Part shown: piece by piece, positions 1 through 4,879 of the stretch
Position numbering within the stretch: the first letter of the stretch is position 1
How the letters are laid out: each line of letters starts with the position of its first letter
Assembly: GCA_958415865.1 (NCBI GenBank)
Contig: CATYZV010000115.1
Coordinates: 1-6,275 of the forward strand
DNA from: an uncultured Selenomonadaceae bacterium
GTDB taxonomy: Bacteria > Bacillota > Negativicutes > Selenomonadales > Selenomonadaceae
Length of the DNA stretch: 6,275 nt
Reading direction: 5' to 3'
The notes under the pieces: generated by a model
Database searches by the model: none
What the model was told of the DNA's origin: nothing
The model's input: only the letters and a program-made list of their open reading frames with translations
Translations under genes and position numbers: made by a program

Positions 1-74
1 GGGACAGAAATGCCGCATTGAATATATGGGAGGTCGGGACATCGACCTATTTAGGGAGACTTTGTAAGACCTGA
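1..74 (+). CDS. tnpB: TnpB RNA-guided nuclease, C-terminal fragment (5' end off window)
   Basis: Reading from base 3 to the TGA at 72-74 gives DRNAALNIWEVGTSTYLGRL followed by CKT. The two Gs at 1-2 would end a codon such as CGG or AGG (Arg), completing the usual (D-)R-D-x-N-A-A-x-N-I signature of the third RuvC motif in TnpB/OrfB. The Asp at 3-5 aligns with the RuvC-III catalytic Asp of TnpB and Cas12, so the visible part of the active site is intact. The zinc-ribbon cysteines and the first two RuvC motifs would lie upstream. TnpB uses an RNA from the right end of its own element as guide and cuts matching double-stranded DNA beside a short TAM, which helps retain the transposon. The gene is co-directional with rpiB, whose start is 135 nt beyond this stop. 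Only 23 complete codons are visible, so intactness of the rest is unknown. Confidence 0.8.
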   Translation, partial: DRNAALNIWEVGTSTYLGRLCKT

Positions 75-137
75 GTTTTCAGGCTGAGTCGCTATCACCT
101 AAGAATCCCCTGAATTTATTCATGGGGAGTATGTCAA
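1..137 (+). mobile_element. Right end of an IS200/IS605-family (TnpB-type) insertion sequence
   Basis: This is the 3' end of a transposon whose left end lies outside the window. It contains the tail of a tnpB gene followed by about 60 nt of structured non-coding DNA. The last element is an imperfect hairpin: TCCCC at 106-110 pairs with GGGGA at 124-128, and TGAA at 111-114 pairs with TTCA at 119-122, leaving T123 bulged out. GAAT (103-106) lies at the 5' foot of the hairpin and TCAA (134-137) lies 6 nt after it. In IS608 the right cleavage site is TCAA, it is recognised by a GAAT guide tetranucleotide, and the right-end hairpin carries an extrahelical T, so the right boundary is placed after base 137. 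Family members transpose as single strands through a Y1 HUH transposase and leave no target duplication. Whether this copy also carries tnpA cannot be seen. Confidence 0.82.
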
Positions 138-155
138 AAAAAATTAACGCGTCCT

Positions 156-179
156 CGCAGCTTAAATTGCTTTAGCGCG
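156..179 (+). other. Stem-loop in the rpiB leader
   Basis: CGC (156-158), GCT (160-162) and AAA (164-166) pair with TTTAGCGCG (171-179) around a TTGC loop. This gives nine base pairs with single-nucleotide bulges at A159 and T163. No U-tract follows, so it is not an intrinsic terminator. It lies just past the IS insertion point and about 12 nt before the rpiB Shine-Dalgarno. It could stabilise the leader, be a remnant of an upstream gene end, or be chance. I see no convincing -35/-10 pair for rpiB between 75 and 209. Confidence 0.3.
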
Positions 180-209
180 GCGGCGCAGATGAGGAGCTGA
201 GCTGACAGC

Positions 210-662
210 ATGAAATTAGTTATAGGCAGTGATCACGGTGCAGTGGAATTGAAAGAAGCCGTGAAAAAAGTATTGAAGGAAGAATTTCCCGATGTAGAAG
301 TTACAGATGTGGGAACGAACAGCGGTGAATCCGTCGATTATCCTGACATCGCTGCAAAGGTCTGCGTACCGGTAGCTCAGGGCAAATTTGACAGAGGCAT
401 CGTCCTTTGCGGCACCGGCATCGGCATCTCCATCGCCGCCAACAAAATCAAGGGCATCAGAGCAGCTCTGTGCCATGAAACCTACACGGCGAAGATGTCC
501 CGCCAGCACAACAATGCCAACGTCCTCGCTATGGGCGGACGCACGACCGGCGTAGAAATCGCCGCTGAAATCGTCAGAACCTGGATGAGCACAGAATTTC
601 TGGGCGGCCGCCATGAACGCCGCGTCAACAAGATCATGGCATTGGAAGCAGAAAATAAATAA
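210..662 (+). CDS. rpiB: Ribose-5-phosphate isomerase B (RpiB/LacA/LacB family)
   Basis: This cytoplasmic enzyme interconverts ribulose-5-phosphate and ribose-5-phosphate in the pentose phosphate pathway. The 150-residue length is normal for RpiB. Family landmarks are present: SDHGAVELK at residues 7-15 with Asp8 and His9, GTNSGESVDYPD at 35-46, the CGTGIGISIAANK loop at 67-79 with the catalytic-type Cys67, and RQHNNANVLAMGGR at 98-111 with His100 in the position of the ring-opening His of E. coli RpiB. The second residue pair of the first motif is G-A instead of the common A-G. The ATG at 210 is preceded by GAGGAG at 191-196, a long spacer of 13 nt. The nearby in-frame sequence offers no better start. 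Allose- or galactose-6-phosphate isomerases (LacAB, AlsB) are related, but the link to glyA and comEB favours RpiB. The gene lies directly downstream of an IS right end, 30 nt before glyA, and is probably co-transcribed with it. Confidence 0.95.
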   Translation: MKLVIGSDHGAVELKEAVKKVLKEEFPDVEVTDVGTNSGESVDYPDIAAKVCVPVAQGKFDRGIVLCGTGIGISIAANKIKGIRAALCHETYTAKMSRQHNNANVLAMGGRTTGVEIAAEIVRTWMSTEFLGGRHERRVNKIMALEAENK

Positions 663-692
663 TTTATTACGAAATAGTTCGGAGGGATTACA

Positions 693-1940
693 ATGAATTT
701 AATGGACAAACTCGCAGCCGTAGATCCTGAAATCAAAGCAGCTATCGACGAAGAACTGGGCCGCCAGCGCAGCAAGCTGGAAATGATAGCATCAGAAAAC
801 ATCGTCAGCAAAGCTGTAATGGAAGCACAGGGCAGTGTGCTGACCAACAAATACGCTGAAGGCTATCCCGGCAAACGCTACTACGGCGGCTGTGAATACG
901 TCGATGTGGCTGAACAGCTAGCCATTGACCGCGCCAAAAAATTATTCGGTGCTGAATACGCCAATGTACAGGCTCATTCCGGTGCGCAGGCAAATACGGC
1001 AGTCTATTTTGCACTGCTCAAGCCCGGCGACACCATCATGGGCATGAACTTGACGGACGGCGGCCACCTGACTCACGGCAGCCCGGTAAATCTCTCCGGT
1101 GAATACTTCAAAGTCGTTCCCTACGGTGTCAGCAAGGAAACGGAACGCATCGACTACGATGAAATGGAAAGACTCGCTGTAGAACACAAGCCGAAACTCA
1201 TAATCGGCGGTGCCAGCGCGTACTCCCGCATAATCGACTTCAAACGCATGAGCGAGATAGCACACAAAGTCGGCGCGTATCTCATGGTGGATATGGCTCA
1301 TATCGCCGGCCTCGTTGCAGCAGGCCTCCATCCCAGCCCTGTCCCCTATGCAGATGTTGTAACGACCACGACGCATAAGACACTGCGCGGACCGCGCGGC
1401 GGCTTGATCCTCTGCAAAGACGCTGAATTCGGCAAGAAATTCAACAAAGCCATCTTCCCCGGCATCCAGGGCGGCCCTTTAATGCACGTCATCGCAGCTA
1501 AGGCAGTAGCTTTCAAAGAAGCACTCAGCGATGAATTCAAAGTATATCAGCATCAGGTCATAAAAAATGCGGCTGCACTGGCTGACGAACTGATGAAAGA
1601 CGGCTTTAGAATCGTATCCGGCGGCACGGACAATCATCTGATGCTAGTCGACCTGCGCTCCAAGAACATCACGGGCAAAGAAGCACAGACGCTGCTCGAC
1701 AGCATCGGCATCACGGCAAACAGAAACACCATTCCGTTTGAACCGCTCAGCCCGTTTGTTACCAGCGGCATCCGCCTCGGCACGCCTGCACTGACGACCC
1801 GCGGACTCAAAGAAGACGATATTCGCAAGGTAGCAGACATCATCGCCTTTGTCATCAACAACCGCGATGATGAAGCAGCTGTCGCAAAGGCAAAAGCAGA
1901 TGTAGATGCTATCTGCAAAGCTTTCCCGCTGTATGAATAA
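693..1940 (+). CDS. glyA: Serine hydroxymethyltransferase
   Basis: GlyA is a cytoplasmic PLP enzyme that converts serine and tetrahydrofolate to glycine and 5,10-methylene-THF, the main one-carbon source for thymidylate and purine synthesis. The protein has 415 residues, close to the 417 of E. coli GlyA. The PLP-binding lysine is Lys229 in [14 protein letters not shown] (224-237). Other visible landmarks are SENIVS (34-39), [16 protein letters not shown] (51-66), AHSGAQAN (94-101), VDMAHIAGL (199-207) with Asp200 and His203, and the carboxylate-binding Arg361 in [11 protein letters not shown]. All expected catalytic residues appear to be present. The start is supported by GGAGGG at 681-686, 6 nt before the ATG. 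It lies 30 nt after rpiB and 24 nt before comEB with no terminator or promoter at either junction, so the three genes look like one operon. Its methylene-THF product and the dUMP made by ComEB are both needed by thymidylate synthase. Confidence 0.98.
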   Translation: MNLMDKLAAVDPEIKAAIDEELGRQRSKLEMIASENIVSKAVMEAQGSVLTNKYAEGYPGKRYYGGCEYVDVAEQLAIDRAKKLFGAEYANVQAHSGAQANTAVYFALLKPGDTIMGMNLTDGGHLTHGSPVNLSGEYFKVVPYGVSKETERIDYDEMERLAVEHKPKLIIGGASAYSRIIDFKRMSEIAHKVGAYLMVDMAHIAGLVAAGLHPSPVPYADVVTTTTHKTLRGPRGGLILCKDAEFGKKFNKAIFPGIQGGPLMHVIAAKAVAFKEALSDEFKVYQHQVIKNAAALADELMKDGFRIVSGGTDNHLMLVDLRSKNITGKEAQTLLDSIGITANRNTIPFEPLSPFVTSGIRLGTPALTTRGLKEDDIRKVADIIAFVINNRDDEAAVAKAKADVDAICKAFPLYE

Positions 1941-1964
1941 GCATTTTCCTGAGGTAATACTATA

Positions 1965-2420
1965 ATGACAGCTCAATCTCGTCCCGATTGGACGACGTAT
2001 TTTCTGGATATCGCCACGGCTGTGGGCAGGCGTTCGACCTGTCTGCGCCGCAAGTACGGCGCGATCATCGTCAAAGACAAGATCATCATCAGCACCGGCT
2101 ACAACGGTGCGCCGCGCGGCGAGGCGAACTGCATCGACACCGGCATCTGCGAGCGCGAAAAGTACAATGTGCCCAAAGGACAGCGGTATGAACTCTGCGT
2201 GGCTGTACACGCTGAGCAGAACGCTGTCATCGCCGCTGACCCGGTGAAGATGAAGGGTGCCACCATCTATATCGTCGGCTACAATGCTGACGGCACGCTG
2301 GCTTCCGGCAAGCCCTGCCTTCTGTGCAGGAGAATGCTGCGCAATGCGATGATAGCCAAGGCAGTATATCTGGAAACGGACGGCTCTGTTGTTGAAATCG
2401 CTCCTGAAGACATAACCTGA
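1965..2420 (+). CDS. comEB: dCMP deaminase (ComEB-type cytidine/deoxycytidylate deaminase)
   Basis: The enzyme deaminates dCMP to dUMP, the precursor of dTMP. The 151-residue protein has the zinc-dependent deaminase core: VHAEQNAV at 81-88 (His82 as zinc ligand, Glu84 as proton shuttle) and PCLLCRRML at 117-125 (Cys118 and Cys121 as zinc ligands). The segment NGAPRGEANCIDTGICEREKYN (47-68), with ELC at 76-78, is the Cys-containing insertion typical of dCMP deaminases rather than cytidine or tRNA deaminases. The product is often named 'ComE operon protein 2' after B. subtilis comEB. That gene sits in a DNA-uptake operon, but no competence genes are near here, so nucleotide metabolism is the supported role. 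GAGGTAA at 1951-1957 precedes the ATG with a workable spacing. It is the last gene of the presumed rpiB-glyA-comEB transcript; a hairpin follows at 2448-2489. Confidence 0.95.
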   Translation: MTAQSRPDWTTYFLDIATAVGRRSTCLRRKYGAIIVKDKIIISTGYNGAPRGEANCIDTGICEREKYNVPKGQRYELCVAVHAEQNAVIAADPVKMKGATIYIVGYNADGTLASGKPCLLCRRMLRNAMIAKAVYLETDGSVVEIAPEDIT

Positions 2421-2447
2421 GATGACTTGAGCCAATGCCATAATAAT

Positions 2448-2489
2448 AATGTCTTTTAGTACCGCATAGGCGGTATTATTATTGACATT
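2448..2489 (+). terminator. Hairpin after comEB, possible terminator overlapping the next promoter
   Basis: TAGTACCGC (2457-2465) pairs with GCGGTATTA (2470-2478) around an ATAG loop, with one G-U pair. Outside this, AATGTC (2448-2453) pairs with GACATT (2484-2489). An alternative pairing joins AATAATAAT (2442-2450) with ATTATTATT (2475-2483). The 3' tail is TTATTATT rather than a clean T-run, so termination may be partial. The 3' arm includes the -35 of the tagO/wecA promoter, so the structure could also act as an operator-like DNA palindrome. Function is inferred from position. Confidence 0.45.
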
Positions 2490-2510
2490 TAAATTGAACT
2501 TGAGTATAAT
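2482..2510 (+). promoter_or_regulatory. Sigma-A promoter of the tagO/wecA-wecB unit
   Basis: TTGACA at 2482-2487 and TATAAT at 2505-2510 are both perfect consensus hexamers separated by the ideal 17 bp. Initiation is expected near 2516-2518, giving a leader of about 27 nt that contains AAGGAG at 2525-2530 before the ATG at 2544. The -35 lies in the 3' arm of the preceding hairpin, so transcription coming from comEB or a protein bound to the palindrome could affect it. Confidence 0.88.
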
Positions 2511-2543
2511 CGGTGTTAATGAAAAAGGAGAGCGAACAACAAA

Positions 2544-3578
2544 ATGCCTACTTATTTTTTAGCGTTTATAACGGCCCTGATAGCTGTCTATGCCCTTACA
2601 CCGTTCGTGATTAAATTCGCGGTGAAGGCGGGCGCGATGGACAAGCCGGACGCGCGCAAAGTTCATAAAAAACCTATACCGCGCCTCGGCGGGCTGGCAA
2701 TTTACTTTGCCTTTATGATAGCGGTCTGCTCCATGGTTGATTTCAGTACAGAGATTATCGGCATACTGCTCGGTGCAAGCTTCATCGTCGTAGTCGGAAT
2801 CATCGACGATTTTATCAGCCTGCCGGCAAAAGTAAAACTGCTCGGCCAGATCTTGGCGGCAGCTATTCTCGTGGCGTTTGATGTGAGAATAGATTTTATC
2901 ACCGACCCGTTCGGCGATTTTATATTCCTTGAATACCTCGCCGTGCCTGTAACGATCTTCTGGGTCGTCGGCATCACCAACACCGTCAACCTGATTGACG
3001 GGCTGGACGGGCTGGCAGCAGGAGTTTCCACTATTGCGACTATCACGTTGCTCTTGGTGGCATTGCAGTTCGGCGATATGTCAGTCGTCTTTTTGGCTGC
3101 TGCACTTGCCGGAGCTTCTTTAGGCTTTCTGCATTACAACTTCAACCCGGCTAGAATTTTCATGGGCGATACGGGCAGCATGTTCCTCGGCTATATGTTT
3201 GCCGCGATTTCCATCATCGGAGCTGTCAAGAGCGCGGCTACTATCGCTCTGGTAGTGCCTATCTTGGCACTGGGGCTGCCGATACTCGATACGACCTTTG
3301 CTATCGTGCGCCGCTACCGCGGCGGAGTGCCGATCTTCAAGCCCGATAAAGGCCATCTGCACCACCGCCTGCTTGCCATGGGCTTTTCCCAAAGGCAGGC
3401 AGTGCTTCTGATGTACGTATTCAGTGCATTTTTGGGACTGGCAGCCATTGCGCTGACGGAAGTCAGCCCGGCTGTAGCTGCGGTAATCGTGGTATTCGTC
3501 GCTGCTGTAATTCTATTCGGTGCTAAAAAAATAGGCATTTTCAGCATGAAAAATAAAACCGGAACGGGATTACATTGA
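2544..3578 (+). CDS. tagO/wecA: UDP-GlcNAc:polyprenyl-phosphate GlcNAc-1-phosphate transferase (TagO/WecA family)
   Basis: This is a membrane PNPT-family enzyme that moves GlcNAc-1-phosphate from UDP-GlcNAc to undecaprenyl phosphate, the first lipid-linked step of teichoic-acid linkage units, enterobacterial common antigen or O-antigen-type polymers. The 344 residues contain roughly ten hydrophobic segments. Conserved cytosolic loops are visible: KPDARKVHKKPIPRLGGLAIY (34-54), the Asp pair D88-D89 in IIDDFISLPAKVKLLGQ, NLIDGLDGLAAG (149-160) with Asp152 and Asp155, NPARIFMGDTGSMFLGY (201-217) with Asp209, and the sugar-nucleotide recognition HLHHRLLAMGFSQRQ (271-285). The HIHH/HLHH-type loop separates it from MraY. 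The SD AAGGAG lies 13 nt before the ATG. The gene has its own consensus promoter and is followed by a terminator, then wecB. The name TagO versus WecA depends on whether the host makes teichoic acid or an outer-membrane polymer, which the sequence cannot decide. Confidence 0.93.
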   Translation: MPTYFLAFITALIAVYALTPFVIKFAVKAGAMDKPDARKVHKKPIPRLGGLAIYFAFMIAVCSMVDFSTEIIGILLGASFIVVVGIIDDFISLPAKVKLLGQILAAAILVAFDVRIDFITDPFGDFIFLEYLAVPVTIFWVVGITNTVNLIDGLDGLAAGVSTIATITLLLVALQFGDMSVVFLAAALAGASLGFLHYNFNPARIFMGDTGSMFLGYMFAAISIIGAVKSAATIALVVPILALGLPILDTTFAIVRRYRGGVPIFKPDKGHLHHRLLAMGFSQRQAVLLMYVFSAFLGLAAIALTEVSPAVAAVIVVFVAAVILFGAKKIGIFSMKNKTGTGLH

Positions 3579-3588
3579 TATTAAAAGC

Positions 3589-3620
3589 AAAAGGCAGGCG
3601 AAAACCTGCCTTTTAATTTG
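3589..3620 (+). terminator. Rho-independent terminator/attenuator between tagO/wecA and wecB
   Basis: AAAAGGCAGG (3589-3598) pairs perfectly over ten base pairs with CCTGCCTTTT (3605-3614) around a CGAAAA loop, followed by AATTTG. The stem begins 10 nt after the tagO/wecA stop and ends 19 nt before the wecB ATG. The flanking A and T runs make it potentially bidirectional. No strong promoter follows it; the only candidate nearby is a weak extended -10-like TGATATTAA at 3576-3584, upstream of the stem. wecB is therefore probably expressed by read-through. Confidence 0.85.
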
Positions 3621-3633
3621 CAGAGGTGAAGAG

Positions 3634-4797
3634 ATGAAAAAGAAGATAAAAGTCATGACGGTTTTCGGCACTAGGCCGGAAGCAATAAAAATGGCTCCTG
3701 TCGTCTTGGAGCTAAATAAGCACCCGGAAGAAATAATTCCGGTAGTGGCTGTAACAGCACAGCACCGCGATATGCTCGACCAAGTGCTGCACCTGTTCAA
3801 GATCAAGCCCGATTACGATCTCAATATCATGGCGGCAGGCCAGACTCTGTTCGACATCACGACGAAAGCGATGAACGGGCTGGACAAGGTATTGACGAAA
3901 GAAAAACCGGATATCGTGCTGGTACACGGCGATACCACTACGACATTTGCCGGTGCGCTGGCAGCGTATTACCATGAAACGACCGTGGGACACGTGGAAG
4001 CAGGACTGCGCACCTTCAACAAGTATTCACCGTTCCCTGAAGAAATGAACCGCAAGCTTACAGGTGCTATTGCAGATCTGCACTTTGCTCCGACATCCAC
4101 GGCGAGCGGCAATTTAAAGAAGGAAAGCACAGATCCGGAAAAGATATTCATCACCGGCAACACGGTCATCGACGCACTGCATCAGACTGTTGACGATGAA
4201 TTTGATTTTGCCGATGAAAAACTGAAAAACATCGACTTCAAAAACAAGCGCATAGTGCTCGTTACTACGCATCGCCGCGAAAATCTCGGCGAACCGATGC
4301 GCCACGTCTACAAAGCACTGAAGGATATTGTCGAAGAATTTCACGATGTGGAAATCGTATTCCCCGTGCATAAGAATCCCAAAGTCCGCGAAGTCGTCAA
4401 TGAAGAATTGGGCAATGTGCCGGGCGTGCATCTTATCGATCCGCTCGATTACGAACCGTTTGCCAACCTGATGCACAGAGCGTACTTAGTGCTGACGGAT
4501 TCCGGCGGGATACAGGAAGAAGCACCTTCACTGGGCAAGCCCGTGCTCGTACTGCGCGATACGACCGAACGGCCTGAAGCAGTAGAAGCAGGCACGGTGA
4601 AATTGATCGGCACGCAGCGTCAGCGCGTCTACGACGAAACGAAATACCTGCTGACAGACCATGACGAATATCAGCGCATGGCTAACACGTGCAACCCTTA
4701 CGGCGATGGCAAAGCTTCTGAACGCATTGTACAGGCAGTGCTATACCATTATGGGCTCGCCGATGCAAAACCGGAGCCTTTTGTAGCGGGCAAATAA
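3634..4797 (+). CDS. wecB: UDP-N-acetylglucosamine 2-epimerase (non-hydrolysing)
   Basis: This cytoplasmic GT-B-fold enzyme interconverts UDP-GlcNAc and UDP-ManNAc, providing ManNAc for surface polymers. The 387-residue length is typical. Landmarks in order are FGTRPEAIKMAPVV (11-24), TAQHRDMLDQVL (41-52), VHGDTTTT (97-104) with Asp100, GHVEAGLRT (119-127) with Glu122, PFPEEMNR (133-140) with Glu136/137, TGNTVIDAL (174-182), TTHRREN (211-217) with His213, PVHKNPKVRE (244-253) and LTDSGGIQEEAPSLGKPVL (287-305). The Asp, Glu, Glu and His positions match the catalytic set of E. coli WecB. The start is supported by GAGGTGA at 3623-3629. It shares substrate with TagO/WecA immediately upstream: that enzyme puts GlcNAc on the lipid and this one makes the donor for the ManNAc that usually comes next, added by TagA/WecG-type enzymes that are not in the window. 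The attenuator in front may lower WecB relative to TagO/WecA. Confidence 0.97.
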   Translation: MKKKIKVMTVFGTRPEAIKMAPVVLELNKHPEEIIPVVAVTAQHRDMLDQVLHLFKIKPDYDLNIMAAGQTLFDITTKAMNGLDKVLTKEKPDIVLVHGDTTTTFAGALAAYYHETTVGHVEAGLRTFNKYSPFPEEMNRKLTGAIADLHFAPTSTASGNLKKESTDPEKIFITGNTVIDALHQTVDDEFDFADEKLKNIDFKNKRIVLVTTHRRENLGEPMRHVYKALKDIVEEFHDVEIVFPVHKNPKVREVVNEELGNVPGVHLIDPLDYEPFANLMHRAYLVLTDSGGIQEEAPSLGKPVLVLRDTTERPEAVEAGTVKLIGTQRQRVYDETKYLLTDHDEYQRMANTCNPYGDGKASERIVQAVLYHYGLADAKPEPFVAGK

Positions 4798-4803
4798 ATA
4801 ACG

Positions 4804-4833
4804 GATATTCAATGCCAAAATCATCTATATAAT
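4804..4833 (+). promoter_or_regulatory. Candidate promoter for the DUF362 gene inside the terminator loop
   Basis: TATAAT at 4828-4833 is a perfect -10 hexamer lying in the loop of the wecB terminator. The -35 is poor: GATATT at 4804-4809, spaced 18 bp, matches TTGACA weakly, and there is no TG extension. Initiation would fall near 4840, the start of the 3' arm. The new transcript would then lack the 5' arm and could not form the terminator. This is the only promoter-like site I see between wecB and the DUF362 start. Confidence 0.4.
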
Positions 4834-4860
4834 AGAAGAGATTTTGGCATTTATTTTTTT
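4811..4860 (+). terminator. Strong rho-independent terminator after wecB
   Basis: AATGCCAAAATC (4811-4822) and GATTTTGGCATT (4840-4851) form a perfect 12-bp stem. The stem can continue inward with TCT/AGA after a bulged A, and it is followed by TATTTTTTT. It ends the tagO/wecA-wecB unit 13 nt after the wecB stop. Its loop contains a perfect TATAAT (4828-4833), described separately. Confidence 0.92.
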
Positions 4861-4879
4861 AGCGAGGGCGGGGAAGAGT

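Larger units (their letters stand above)
1..153 (+). ncRNA. TnpB omega/reRNA: scaffold (to 137) plus natural guide (138 to about 153)
   Basis: In TnpB elements the guide RNA spans the 3' end of tnpB and the right end, and finishes with roughly 16-20 nt of flanking host DNA. Several perfect helices fit such a scaffold here. AGGTCG 31-36 pairs with CGACCT 43-48. TTAGG 51-55 pairs with CCTAA 98-102 and encloses GACTT 58-62 with GAGTC 86-90 (one G-U pair), which in turn encloses CCTGA 70-74 with TCAGG 79-83. The bulged terminal hairpin at 106-128 follows. The first helix lies inside the tnpB coding region, as expected for overlapping tnpB/reRNA. The inferred guide begins right after TCAA and reads AAAAAATTAACGCGTC (138-153). 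The 5' end of the RNA is not determinable and may lie upstream of the window. The helices are directly visible; the RNA identity and guide length are inferred from the family. Confidence 0.65.

Noticed and set aside
1..21. Alternative end of tnpB in the first frame (GTEMPH then stop)
   Set aside because: The third frame gives the recognisable TnpB RuvC-III signature DRNAALNI and continues to a stop at 72-74, so the first-frame reading is coincidental.
51..128. CRISPR-like or riboswitch interpretation of the hairpins upstream of rpiB
   Set aside because: There are no repeated units or spacers, and the terminal hairpin with GAAT and TCAA plus the TnpB reading frame explain the structure as a transposon end.
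1965..2420. Competence (DNA uptake) operon suggested by the name comEB
   Set aside because: No comEA or comEC reading frame is present; neighbours are glyA and tagO/wecA, and the protein is a dCMP deaminase by motif.
1644..2441. 265-codon open frame on the - strand
   Set aside because: It spans the ends of glyA and all of comEB, both certain genes on the + strand, and its translation resembles no family. It is a shadow of GC-rich codons.
4844..4879. Upstream TTG start extending the DUF362 protein by 12 residues
   Set aside because: This start lies in the 3' arm of the wecB terminator and has no Shine-Dalgarno; the codons to 4861 are the terminator T-run. The TTG at 4880 has a purine-rich site in front.
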